Source: Hirudo medicinalis
Lineage: Eukaryota; Annelida; Clitellata; Hirudinida; Hirudinidae
NCBI GenBank assembly: GCA_011800805.1
Contig: MPNW01000217.1
Coordinates: 1 to 64,000, forward strand
Reading direction: 5' to 3'
DNA: 64,000 bases
The notes beneath the pieces are model-generated. The model searched no databases. It saw only the letters and a program-made list of their open reading frames with translations, and was not told where the DNA came from. Shown here piece by piece: positions 24,376-33,583 of this stretch; position 1 is the stretch's first letter; each line of letters begins with the position of its first letter. The position numbers and the translations under genes are program-made.

Positions 24376-25751
24376 ACATACGAAACAAAATATTACTTTC
24401 CTTTTCTGCCAGTACCATTTTACTTACCGGAATTTCTTTTGTAATTATCTTTTTGCTTTTTTCCGAATATCGAAAAAAAGAATTTCAGCAACAACAAAAA
24501 GAAAAAATAAACGTTACCATCAAATTAATTGATCGGTTTAAAAAAAAGAGCGAAGAGCTTTCCTATATAATGGATGAGCAAGATATTCATGATTTTTACG
24601 ACGAGAAATTACTAATTTATGATAACGACAAAGAGCTTGTTTTTTCTAGTTTAGATGACTTAGCCATAGAAAAAAGAAAAGAAATTCTTAACGAATTATC
24701 TCCAAATAAAATATGGATTGAAGCCAAAGAACACGCATACGACTTAGTAGGCATATATGTAGAAACCGATGGAAAAGTCTACTACGCTATTAGTAAAGCT
24801 TACGATGCCTGGGGCTATGACAAACTTGCCTTTCTTAGAAAAATTTTGATAATTACATTTGTTGTAATTGTGATAAGTGTACTTTTCACGTCGCTGTTCT
24901 TTGCCAATCATATATCCAAACCCATCAACCGGCTTGCTTTTTTACTAAGCCAATACAATCTTAACGGAGCGCACAATAATAGGCCAATAGAAAATCAAAC
25001 TACCACAAAAGAACTACAATACCTTACCAAACGTTTTAATGAGTTGTTAGCACATACTAAAGAGGTATTTGTTTTTCAAAAAAATACAATTAATCACATT
25101 TCGCACCAGTTAAAAACACCGGTTACTGTATTGGTTTCTGAGTTGGAGAAGATACAGCAGAAAGATGATATTGATAGTATTAAAGAAGACCTAATAGTAC
25201 AAACCCAGCAAGCTAAATCTTTGGGCGATATCATCACCACATTGTTAGAAATAGCAAAAGTAGAATCGGGTAATAACTTTCAACTGCAAAGCATACGTAT
25301 TGATGAAATTATTTTTGATTTGTTGGAATATTTTAAATCTCTTTACCCCGATTTTAATTTTCATCTCACCTTTCTGCCAGAGCTATTTACCGAACAACAA
25401 ATGGAAATAAAAGGAAATGAATTGCTCTTAAAACAAGCAATAGAAAATTTATTGCATAACTGTATTATGTACAGTCAGGATGGTCGGGCGCGTATTGCTA
25501 TCAACACCTCCCATCCTAAACAATTAAAAATAATCATCCTCAACAATGGAAAAATTATTTCAGATGAGGAACAAAAATTTCTTTTTCATTATTTTTTTAG
25601 AGGACAAAACAGCAGCGGCAAATCTGGCAATGGCTTGGGGTTGGTGTTAACCAAAAAAATAATGGAACTTCATCTTGGACAAATTACCTATTCAAGCAAT
25701 CGAAATACCAACACGTTTGAGCTGACATTGCAGCATAACACCATCCTTTAA
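24372..25751 (+). CDS. sensor histidine kinase, partner of the OmpR-type regulator
   Basis: The 459-residue kinase has two membrane segments (about residues 7-30 and 157-178) around a periplasmic sensor of about 125 residues. A HAMP-like linker, His245 in NHISHQLKTPVTVLVSE, the N box ENLLHNCIMYS and the G box GNGLGLVLTKKIME follow. Kinase organisation is like CusS. The periplasmic part has no obvious His/Met/Cys cluster, so the ligand cannot be named. The start overlaps the regulator stop by 4 nt. Confidence 0.93.
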   Translation: MNIRNKILLSFSASTILLTGISFVIIFLLFSEYRKKEFQQQQKEKINVTIKLIDRFKKKSEELSYIMDEQDIHDFYDEKLLIYDNDKELVFSSLDDLAIEKRKEILNELSPNKIWIEAKEHAYDLVGIYVETDGKVYYAISKAYDAWGYDKLAFLRKILIITFVVIVISVLFTSLFFANHISKPINRLAFLLSQYNLNGAHNNRPIENQTTTKELQYLTKRFNELLAHTKEVFVFQKNTINHISHQLKTPVTVLVSELEKIQQKDDIDSIKEDLIVQTQQAKSLGDIITTLLEIAKVESGNNFQLQSIRIDEIIFDLLEYFKSLYPDFNFHLTFLPELFTEQQMEIKGNELLLKQAIENLLHNCIMYSQDGRARIAINTSHPKQLKIIILNNGKIISDEEQKFLFHYFFRGQNSSGKSGNGLGLVLTKKIMELHLGQITYSSNRNTNTFELTLQHNTIL

Positions 25752-25767
25752 GCTAAAATTTATCTGA

Positions 25768-25786
25768 TTTAAGGTCTTTTTAAGGT
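25768..25786 (+). promoter_or_regulatory. direct-repeat operator for the efflux operon
   Basis: TTTAAGGT occurs at 25768-25775 and 25779-25786, an 11-bp period, upstream of a -7-like CAACCTTGCAC near 25795. Tandem half-sites one helical turn apart are the usual target of OmpR/PhoB-type regulators, and the position fits activation by the adjacent regulator. The link is inferred. Confidence 0.5.
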
Positions 25787-25822
25787 AAATAAAACAACCT
25801 TGCACGTTCAAATTATAAGTGA

Positions 25823-27121
25823 ATGTGTCGTAATGTTATTATTCTATCCCTATTGTTTTCGTTTCAATCTGTACTACTTATAGCACAGGATACCGTAAAA
25901 TACAATCGTCAGCAAAGCGAGGCCGTATTTTTAAAGGAAAACCTTATTTTATTATCCGAAAAATTAAATATTTCAAAAGCAGAGGCTGCCCTACAGCAAG
26001 CTAAATTATGGCCTAATCCTTCGGTCACACTTGATCAAATTAATCTTTGGGCAACCAATAGGCAAACGGGAGGCAGCGAAGTGGTTCCCCCGCTTTGGAA
26101 TAGGTTTGGGCGCAATCAGCAGTTTTCCATTGAGGTAGAACAATTGATTCAAACAGCAGGAAAGCGAAAAAAGATAATGGCCTTAGAGCAAGTAGGTATT
26201 GATAAGGCCTCTCAATATTTTCAAGAAATATTGAGAGGCCTTAAAACAGAATTTAGAAACCAACTTACCGAACTTCAATACACACAACTGCAGCAAAAAT
26301 TTTTAGATAAGCAACTGCAATCCATAAAAGAACTTACTACCTCTTACGAAAGACAGGTAAAGAAGGGTAATATTTCTAAAAACCAATTGGTACGCCTGAA
26401 AGCACAAGAACTGGAAATTACCCAAGACCTAAATAATTGGAAGATGAGAAACTATGAAGTGCAAAGCAACCTTAAAACATTAATGCATCTTCCTTCATCG
26501 GTTGTTCTTATTATAGATGATAATGATTTCGATAATTTATATCTCAAAAACAACTTGCTTAACGCAAAAGAGTTATTAGCAAAAGCAAAAGAAGGCCGTC
26601 CTGATTTGCAATTAGCAAAACTGGAAGAAAAATATAATACCCAATTGTATCAATACGAAAAAACAAAACGTATTCCGGACTTGACCCTTAAAGGAAATTA
26701 TGATCGCAACGGAAGCACAATGTTGAATTTTATAGGTTTTGGCATTGCCATGGATTTGCCATTTTTTAACCGAAATCAAGGCAATATAAAAGCAGCCGAG
26801 TTGGGTAGGAAGCAAGCCGCCTTTCAAACCCAAAACACCGAACGAACGATTGAAAATGAGTTGATGAAAACCTATCAAAATTACACAACAGCACTAAATT
26901 TTAGAAAACAAATAGACGCCAACTATATACAAACACTGGATGAAATGTTAGATGCTTATACCAAAAATTTTCAACAGCAAAATATTTCGGTATTAGAATA
27001 TATAGACTTTTTAGAAGCCTACTTAGAAAACCGAAAAAGTATTTTAGAAGCTACCAGGTCCTTAAAAAATTTAGCAGAAGAATTGAACTACGCAGCCGGA
27101 ACCGACATTGTTGAACCTTAA
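25823..27121 (+). CDS. TolC-like outer-membrane efflux protein (CzcC/CusC type)
   Basis: This is the outer-membrane channel of a tripartite metal pump. The 432 residues begin with a signal peptide (NVIILSLLFSFQSVLLIAQ) and contain two outer-membrane-efflux repeats rich in long helices (ISKAEAALQQAKLWPNPSVT, LKGNYDRNGSTMLNFIGFGI, MDLPFFNRNQGNIKAAELG). The NPxPxL-like and PFFNRNQG motifs are typical. It is first of three pump genes, 71 nt after the kinase gene, and probably has its own promoter in that gap. Confidence 0.92.
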   Translation: MCRNVIILSLLFSFQSVLLIAQDTVKYNRQQSEAVFLKENLILLSEKLNISKAEAALQQAKLWPNPSVTLDQINLWATNRQTGGSEVVPPLWNRFGRNQQFSIEVEQLIQTAGKRKKIMALEQVGIDKASQYFQEILRGLKTEFRNQLTELQYTQLQQKFLDKQLQSIKELTTSYERQVKKGNISKNQLVRLKAQELEITQDLNNWKMRNYEVQSNLKTLMHLPSSVVLIIDDNDFDNLYLKNNLLNAKELLAKAKEGRPDLQLAKLEEKYNTQLYQYEKTKRIPDLTLKGNYDRNGSTMLNFIGFGIAMDLPFFNRNQGNIKAAELGRKQAAFQTQNTERTIENELMKTYQNYTTALNFRKQIDANYIQTLDEMLDAYTKNFQQQNISVLEYIDFLEAYLENRKSILEATRSLKNLAEELNYAAGTDIVEP

Positions 27122-27142
27122 ATAAACATACAATTCATAAAA

Positions 27143-28234
27143 ATGAAATTATTTACCATTATTTTTATTGTTATATGCAGTTGCTTTTCTTGCAAGACTA
27201 AAGACAAAAAACCTTCAACCCCCCATACGAAGTATTGTATTCTTCCCGATTTTAAATCAAAAATTAAAATAGATGAAGTGATCACTGCGCCTGTGGTAGA
27301 AAATGTTCACCTAATGGGGAGTGTGGAAACCAATCCCGATAAAGTAGTAGAATACGTAAGCCTCGTAAAAGGCGTAGTAGCTAATGTGTATTTTTCTTTG
27401 GGTGATGCGGTAAAGAAAGGACAGGTGTTAGCAGAGCTTCGTAGTGCTGAGTTGAGTTCGCTGCAATCGCAAAGCGCATCTATTGATGCAGAAATACAAA
27501 CTGCCAAACGCAGTTTAGAAGCCGCAACGTCAATGCATCAAGATAAGTTAGCATCAGACAAAGACTTGACAGAAGCTAAAAGCCGCCTGCGATCTCTTCA
27601 GTCAGAAAAGCAGCGTATTGCTGCCGACCTCGGCCTGTATAGTGCCAATGTAGGTAAAGGCGTGTTTCAAATTAAAGCACCCACATCAGGAATCATTACA
27701 GAAAAAAAAATAAATTCAGGAATGCAAATATCCGACGAAAGCGGAGTGCTGTTTACAATTGCGTCATTAGACAATGTTTGGGTAATGGCCAACGTGTATG
27801 CAAGCAACCTGCAATCTATTCAGGTCGGGATGAAAGTAGAAATTTTCACATTCTCATATCCGGGCGAACTTTTTAAAGGGGGAATATCGGCACTATCGCC
27901 CATTATGGATGAGCATGAAAAAGTATTGAAAGCACGGATAGAACTTACGAATCCCAACTTTAAACTAAAGCCGGGAATGTTGGTGGATGTTAGTGCATTG
28001 AAAGAGAAAAATCAAAGTTCCAATATCATACCCACCAGCTCCATTATATTTTCCGACAATGAAAATTACGTTATCGTTTATAAAAATGATTGTGATGTTT
28101 CCTTTCGAAAGATAAATATAACCGCACAGAATGATCATTATTATTATGTAGATGAAACCCTACAAGCCGGAGAAAAAATCATTACCCAAAATCAACTATT
28201 GGTATTTGAACAGCTTAAAAATTTTGCTGAATAA
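27143..28234 (+). CDS. RND periplasmic adaptor (CzcB/CusB type), lipoprotein
   Basis: This membrane-fusion protein links the inner-membrane pump to the channel. The 363 residues start with a lipoprotein signal (IIFIVICSCFSC). The biotinyl-lipoyl halves are GVVANVYFSLGDAVKKGQVL and FQIKAPTSGIITEKKINSGM, with a helical hairpin between them and a beta-barrel domain after (VWVMANVYASNLQSIQVGMK). It lies 21 nt downstream of the channel gene and 43 nt upstream of the pump gene. Confidence 0.93.
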   Translation: MKLFTIIFIVICSCFSCKTKDKKPSTPHTKYCILPDFKSKIKIDEVITAPVVENVHLMGSVETNPDKVVEYVSLVKGVVANVYFSLGDAVKKGQVLAELRSAELSSLQSQSASIDAEIQTAKRSLEAATSMHQDKLASDKDLTEAKSRLRSLQSEKQRIAADLGLYSANVGKGVFQIKAPTSGIITEKKINSGMQISDESGVLFTIASLDNVWVMANVYASNLQSIQVGMKVEIFTFSYPGELFKGGISALSPIMDEHEKVLKARIELTNPNFKLKPGMLVDVSALKEKNQSSNIIPTSSIIFSDNENYVIVYKNDCDVSFRKINITAQNDHYYYVDETLQAGEKIITQNQLLVFEQLKNFAE

Positions 28235-28277
28235 TTCATAACACTTCATTTACAAGTTTCAACGTACAAATTATATA

Positions 28278-31200
28278 ATGACTAAGTTTATCCGAAATAT
28301 CATATCGTTTTCTCTTCGCAATCATATCATTGTTTTATTCCTTGTTTTTTTATTAGCGGTTGCAGGTATTGTTAGCTATCTTCACACCCCTATCGAAGCC
28401 TACCCCGATGTTACCAACACAAGGGCACGCATTATTACCCAATGGCCGGGCCGAAGTGCAGAAGAAGTAGAAAAATTTATAACGCTGCCGCTGATGAAGG
28501 AAATGAATACCATTCCAAAAAAATCGGAAGTGCGTTCCATTTCGCTTTTTGGCTTATCGGTGGTAACGGTTTTGTTTGAGGATGATATTAACGATTTTTA
28601 TGCACAGCAATACGCCTCTAACCGGATACAAACGGCTAAACTACCAGATGGTGCCGATGCAGAGATAGAACCCCCCGCCGGTGCCACTGGAGAAATTTTT
28701 CGTTATGTAATAAAAAGCAAACGTTCTATAAAAGAACTAACCTCTATACAGGATTGGGTAATAGAGCGCGAGTTAGTATCGGTGCCGGGCGTGTCTAATG
28801 TTGTTAGCTTTGGAGGCGAAGAAAAAATATATGAAATAAAAACCAATCCCACAGAGTTAGTTAATTATAATTTATCGCCATTAGATGTGTACCAAGCGGT
28901 TTCAAAAAGCAATGTAAATGTTGGTGGTGATGTCATAGAACGTGGCGAACAAGCCTATGTAGTGCGCGGTGTAGGATTGCTTAGCAAGTTAGAAGACATA
29001 GAAAATATATTAATTGATGTAAAAGGAAAAACACCTATACTGGTTAAAAATGTAGCCAGTGTAGAAATTTCGGCTAGACCCCGATTAGGACAAGTAGGGT
29101 TACAAAGCGATACCGATTTGGTACAGGGCATTGTGATGATGCTTAGAGGCGAAAATCCAAGTACCGTCATTCCAAAACTAAAAGAAAAAATTGCAGAGCT
29201 CAACAACAACACATTACCAAAAGATGTGAAAATCGTTCCTTTTATAGACCGAACAGAATTGGTAGATGCAACCGTTGGAACTGTCAGCAAAAATTTGATA
29301 GAAGGTGTATTGTTCGTATCCCTCGTTGTGTTTATTTTTCTTTTCAACTGGCGTAGTACGCTCATTGTAGCATCTGTTATTCCTTTGGCATTTTTATTTG
29401 CCATTATTATGTTACGCATTCAAGGGTTACCCGCCAATTTAATTTCATTAGGTGCTATTGATTTCGGACTCTTATTAGAAGGCACATTAGTAATTGTAGA
29501 AACCGTATTTGTGGCAATGGGGAAAAAAGCACATCATATAGGAATGAACCGATTTAACTTAATGAATAAGTCGGGGCTCATTAAACGAAGTGCGGGTAGT
29601 GTAGCCGGTTATATTGTGTTTGCACAACTAATATTAATTGTAGCACTTATACCTATTTTTTCTTTTCAGAAAGTAGAAGGAAAAATGTTTTCGCCCCTGG
29701 CATTTACATTAGGATATGCTTTATTAGGATCGCTCATGTTAAGCATTACTTACGTTCCTGCAATGTGTAAAGTTTTCATGAACAAAAATATTATAGAACG
29801 CGAAAACTTTATCTCCAAGTTTTTTAAAAAATATCTATTCAAATTATTTCTTTGGAGTAATCAACACAGAAAATCGGTTATTGCAGCATTTATCGGTTTA
29901 ATAGTATTGTGTACCGTTCGGTTTGTGTTTTACGGTTCTGAATTTATTCCCAAGTTAAACGAAGGTGCTTTATACGTAAGGGCTACCTTACCCAACAGTG
30001 TGAACTTAGAAAAATCGGTTCGTTTGGCCGAAGAAATGAAATCAAAAATTAGAAACTTTAAAGAAGTAAAATTTGTGTTGAACCAAGTAGGACGCCCCAA
30101 TGACGGTACCGACCCTACCGGATTTTTTAATATTGAATTTCACATTCAACTCTATCCCAAAAAAGAATGGAAAAGAAAAGTAAGTAAAGAAGCGTTGGTA
30201 ACCGAAATGCGACAATCGTTAGAAACCTATCCCGGTATAGTTTTTGGGTTTAGCCAGCCAATACAGGATAATGTAGAAGAATATGTGGCAGGCGTAAAAA
30301 GCTCTTTAGTAGTAAAAATATTTGGTGATGATTTATTTCAATTAGAAAACTACGCAACGCAGGTGGCCAACAGCCTTAAAAATGTAAGGGGCATCGAAGA
30401 TTTAAATGTTTACAGAAATATTGGGTTGCCCGAACTAAGGGTACAACTGCACGATCATAAAATGGCACGGTATGGTATTGATATAGCCAATGCCCAAACG
30501 GTAATGGAAATGGCAATAGGCGGACGTGCCGCAACAACTTTTTATGAAAACGACAGAAAATTTGATGTACGTATTCGTTTTCAAAAACAATATAGAGACA
30601 ACGATGTAAAAATTGGCGAATTGATGATTCCAGCAGAAGACGGAAAAAAAATTCCGTTAAAAGAAATTGCAACCATTAGTTATGTTACGGGGCCTACTTT
30701 TATTTACCGAGAAGGTAGCAGCCGCTATATTGCAGTAGGGTTTAGTATAGAAGGTAGAGATTTAGGAAGTACCATCGCAGAAGCTAAAGACAAGGTGGCA
30801 AAAGAAGTTCACATTCCACATAATCACAAAGTGGAGTGGGCAGGAGAGTTTGAGAGTAAGGAAAGGGCATCTAAGCAATTAGTATTAATTCTACCTGCAG
30901 CATTGTTACTAATTTTGTTTTTATTATACTTTAATTTCGGAACTATAAAAGACACACTCATTGCAGCCACTACCATATCATTTGCATTTATTGGTGGGTT
31001 TATTTCACTTTGGACAACGCAAACCATATTTGGTATTTCGGCAGGTATTGGGTTTATTATTTTACTTGGTGTGAGCGCAGTTGATGGGGTAGTGCTTATT
31101 GCTGTGATGAAAGAAAATTTAAGAAAATTTGCATTGAACGAAGCAATTTCAAATGGCGTACATAGCCGTATCCGTCCCATTGTAATGATTGCCTTGATGG

Positions 31201-31373
31201 GCTCAATGGGTTTATTGCCTGCTGCGCTCTCTACAGGAATGGGCTCCGAAATTCAAAAACCATTGGCCATTATGATTGTAGGAGGGATGTTAATTTGTAT
31301 GATTTTATCGTTAACTGTTTTACCACAAATATTTTATTTGGCATATAAAAAAGAGAGGGGTAAGAAAAAATAG
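28278..31373 (+). CDS. heavy-metal efflux RND pump (CzcA/CusA family)
   Basis: The 1031-residue proton-driven pump has twelve predicted membrane segments and two large periplasmic domains. CzcA/CusA hallmarks are HTPIEAYPDVTNTRARIITQ, WPGRSAEEVEKFITLPL, the TM4 signature GAIDFGLLLEGTLVIVE and GVSAVDGVVLIAVMKENLR. TM4 carries Asp, Glu, Glu where CzcA itself has Asp, Asp, Glu. The regulator, kinase, channel and adaptor genes upstream complete an inducible metal-export cassette. Which cation it exports is not decided by sequence alone. Confidence 0.94.
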   Translation: MTKFIRNIISFSLRNHIIVLFLVFLLAVAGIVSYLHTPIEAYPDVTNTRARIITQWPGRSAEEVEKFITLPLMKEMNTIPKKSEVRSISLFGLSVVTVLFEDDINDFYAQQYASNRIQTAKLPDGADAEIEPPAGATGEIFRYVIKSKRSIKELTSIQDWVIERELVSVPGVSNVVSFGGEEKIYEIKTNPTELVNYNLSPLDVYQAVSKSNVNVGGDVIERGEQAYVVRGVGLLSKLEDIENILIDVKGKTPILVKNVASVEISARPRLGQVGLQSDTDLVQGIVMMLRGENPSTVIPKLKEKIAELNNNTLPKDVKIVPFIDRTELVDATVGTVSKNLIEGVLFVSLVVFIFLFNWRSTLIVASVIPLAFLFAIIMLRIQGLPANLISLGAIDFGLLLEGTLVIVETVFVAMGKKAHHIGMNRFNLMNKSGLIKRSAGSVAGYIVFAQLILIVALIPIFSFQKVEGKMFSPLAFTLGYALLGSLMLSITYVPAMCKVFMNKNIIERENFISKFFKKYLFKLFLWSNQHRKSVIAAFIGLIVLCTVRFVFYGSEFIPKLNEGALYVRATLPNSVNLEKSVRLAEEMKSKIRNFKEVKFVLNQVGRPNDGTDPTGFFNIEFHIQLYPKKEWKRKVSKEALVTEMRQSLETYPGIVFGFSQPIQDNVEEYVAGVKSSLVVKIFGDDLFQLENYATQVANSLKNVRGIEDLNVYRNIGLPELRVQLHDHKMARYGIDIANAQTVMEMAIGGRAATTFYENDRKFDVRIRFQKQYRDNDVKIGELMIPAEDGKKIPLKEIATISYVTGPTFIYREGSSRYIAVGFSIEGRDLGSTIAEAKDKVAKEVHIPHNHKVEWAGEFESKERASKQLVLILPAALLLILFLLYFNFGTIKDTLIAATTISFAFIGGFISLWTTQTIFGISAGIGFIILLGVSAVDGVVLIAVMKENLRKFALNEAISNGVHSRIRPIVMIALMGSMGLLPAALSTGMGSEIQKPLAIMIVGGMLICMILSLTVLPQIFYLAYKKERGKKK

Positions 31374-31400
31374 TTTTTGATTTTCCCCCTCCGTATTATT

Positions 31401-33398
31401 TTACAATACCACGTTAGCCAACGATTTAGATTGTAATGTTTTTTTATCTTTTTCGGTAAATGTTCCTTCTAATAGAGAAACGATTTTTTCTTCACCCGCT
31501 TTCAAATTAAAATAATTATCGGTAAGGTAATAATCTTTTCCTTTAGCGTGCAGGTAAATGTAATAAGCGTCTTTGTTGGCGTTAACACGAATGCGTTTAT
31601 TGTCTAAAAACTGTATGCCGATGGTGGGTTTCTCTAGTTGTAAGTCAATAGGACGTACTTTATCTTTCTCAGGTAATACATCATCTCGATAGGCTTCTCT
31701 CACGGCATACCAGGCGGCTTTGGGTTTTCGGCTGTAGTCGGTAATGCTCCAACTGCTTACGGGCCAGCAGTCGTTCAACTGCCAAAGCAGCGTACCCATA
31801 TTTATGGGGGCTTTGCTTCGATGAATGGCTATCGAATTTTTGAACACATAATATTGGGTGCATTGGGTGATGTAAGTGTAATCTTCTACGGACAATTTTT
31901 TTGCCTTTGTAGAATCCATGAAATAGCAGTGTATGTACGTGTTCAGTTTCATAAAGCCTCCATTGGCTTTTTGATGTGCGTTAATAATATCTGAGTATAA
32001 ATATCGATCTTTCGGAAGGGTTATTTTTTCCAAGGTGCCGTAATTGGGCATGGCTTGCATACCGTATTCGCTTACAAAGCGGCCAGTTTTGGTTTCAAAA
32101 ATTTCCACGTCTTGCAAACCCCACCACAAGCCCCAATAGTGGCTGTCGCCATCGGTAATGCTTTTGGCGCGCCCCCATCCGTTTAGTGGCGATGTGCTGG
32201 TGTAAGGGCGTGTGCCGTCGTACCGTTGCACCCAAGCCGCAATACTGTCTTGAAACAGTACTTTATAATCGTTCCAAACTTTTACCGAGTCGGTTCCGTA
32301 AAGATTGAACTGTTTTTGCCAGCCCCAATTGTTCCATGCTTCATCTATTTCATTATTCCCACACCAAAGTACAATACAGGGGTGATGCCTCAATCGTTCT
32401 ATTTGATATTTCACTTCTTCATGCACATTATTGATGAAATTTTTATCTCCGGGAATCATGGCTCCAGCAAACATAAAATCTTGCCATATGTAAATACCGT
32501 ATTTATCGCAAAGGTCATAAAAAGTATCATCTTCATATACTCCGCCGCCCCACACGCGCAGCATGTTCATGTTGGCATTTTTGGCAAGCAAAATAATTTT
32601 TAGATAGTCTTCTTTTTTTAGTCTGGGTAAAAACACGTCTGATGGAATGCAGTTGGCGCCTTTCATATAGGTTCGTTTACCGTCTATTTTAAAATAAAAA
32701 GACCGGCCAATGCTATCGGCCTCTTGCACCAGTTCTATTTTTCGTTTGGGCGGCATAAAAGTCTTGGCCTTTGGCTCGCTGTCATAACTTAACAGATATA
32801 CATTTTTCCAAATTCCGCCGGTAACGAATATGGGTCCCCAATCCCATCCAAAATGGTATTGGGCTTTTCGCACATAGGTGCGCGGGTGATCGGGCAAAGT
32901 GATTGGTAGTGCAGCTTTTGCCAAAGAGTCGGCTTTGTTTTTAGCAGAGCGAAAGACAATGTGTAAGGTATTGTTGGCTTTTAATTGGTTTTTAACATCG
33001 GCCTTCCATTGGCGAAACATATTGTTGGCCGATAGTACTTCTTCTCCGTTCAAATACACCGTAGCGTAGGTGTCTAACCCATCAAAAACTAAATCAATAT
33101 GTTTCTTTTTCAACGTTTGTACATCTACCAAAAAACTTTTTTTATACTCCCAATCGGTAGTGCCAATCCATTGCAGTTTTTTTTCATTATCTCTATAATA
33201 GGGGTCTTCAATCAGGCCGTTGGTCAACAAATCGGTATGTACCGTACCCGGAACAGTGGCTTTATACCAATTGTTTTTGCCTAATTGTTTAAATTGCCAA
33301 CCGTCATTCATGTTGGTTTTTTTTGTTTGGGCATGAAGCGTTGTACACATTATGCAGATGGATGCCAGCATCACTACTATCTTCTGTAAGTTTTTCAT
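31401..33398 (-). CDS. GH2 beta-mannosidase, shortened form
   Basis: This exported enzyme (signal peptide VVMLASICIMCTTLHAQ) releases mannose from beta-linked oligosaccharides. The sugar-binding domain (residues 30-200) is followed by the catalytic barrel, with acid/base Glu350 (LWCGNNEIDEAW) and nucleophile Glu444 (FVSEYGMQAMP). At 665 residues it is well below the 820-870 usual for bacterial family members. After KNVYLLSYDSEP it passes almost directly to KIELVQEADSIGRSFYFKIDG, so the immunoglobulin-like domain between is largely missing, and the C-terminal beta domain is also short. The reading frame is intact throughout. Confidence 0.88.
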   Translation of the reverse strand: MKNLQKIVVMLASICIMCTTLHAQTKKTNMNDGWQFKQLGKNNWYKATVPGTVHTDLLTNGLIEDPYYRDNEKKLQWIGTTDWEYKKSFLVDVQTLKKKHIDLVFDGLDTYATVYLNGEEVLSANNMFRQWKADVKNQLKANNTLHIVFRSAKNKADSLAKAALPITLPDHPRTYVRKAQYHFGWDWGPIFVTGGIWKNVYLLSYDSEPKAKTFMPPKRKIELVQEADSIGRSFYFKIDGKRTYMKGANCIPSDVFLPRLKKEDYLKIILLAKNANMNMLRVWGGGVYEDDTFYDLCDKYGIYIWQDFMFAGAMIPGDKNFINNVHEEVKYQIERLRHHPCIVLWCGNNEIDEAWNNWGWQKQFNLYGTDSVKVWNDYKVLFQDSIAAWVQRYDGTRPYTSTSPLNGWGRAKSITDGDSHYWGLWWGLQDVEIFETKTGRFVSEYGMQAMPNYGTLEKITLPKDRYLYSDIINAHQKANGGFMKLNTYIHCYFMDSTKAKKLSVEDYTYITQCTQYYVFKNSIAIHRSKAPINMGTLLWQLNDCWPVSSWSITDYSRKPKAAWYAVREAYRDDVLPEKDKVRPIDLQLEKPTIGIQFLDNKRIRVNANKDAYYIYLHAKGKDYYLTDNYFNLKAGEEKIVSLLEGTFTEKDKKTLQSKSLANVVL

Positions 33399-33484
33399 TG
33401 ATAAATCAGTTTTAATATATGACAGATATTGCTTGTGCTATTTTGGATGGCGTTAAAAAAAGAATGCACACTGCAATTATATTT

Positions 33485-33517
33485 TTTGCGTTTTTATTAC
33501 GGGTTCTTATACTTTTG
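33485..33517 (+). promoter_or_regulatory. promoter of pruA
   Basis: A -33 TTTG (33485-33488) and -7 TACTTTTG (33510-33517) are 21 nt apart, 66 nt upstream of the pruA ATG. Confidence 0.5.
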
Positions 33518-33583
33518 TGAATATAGTAGTAAAATCGGTTTATACAAGCAAAAACGTTAAATTTTAAAAACTAAATCAGAGAT

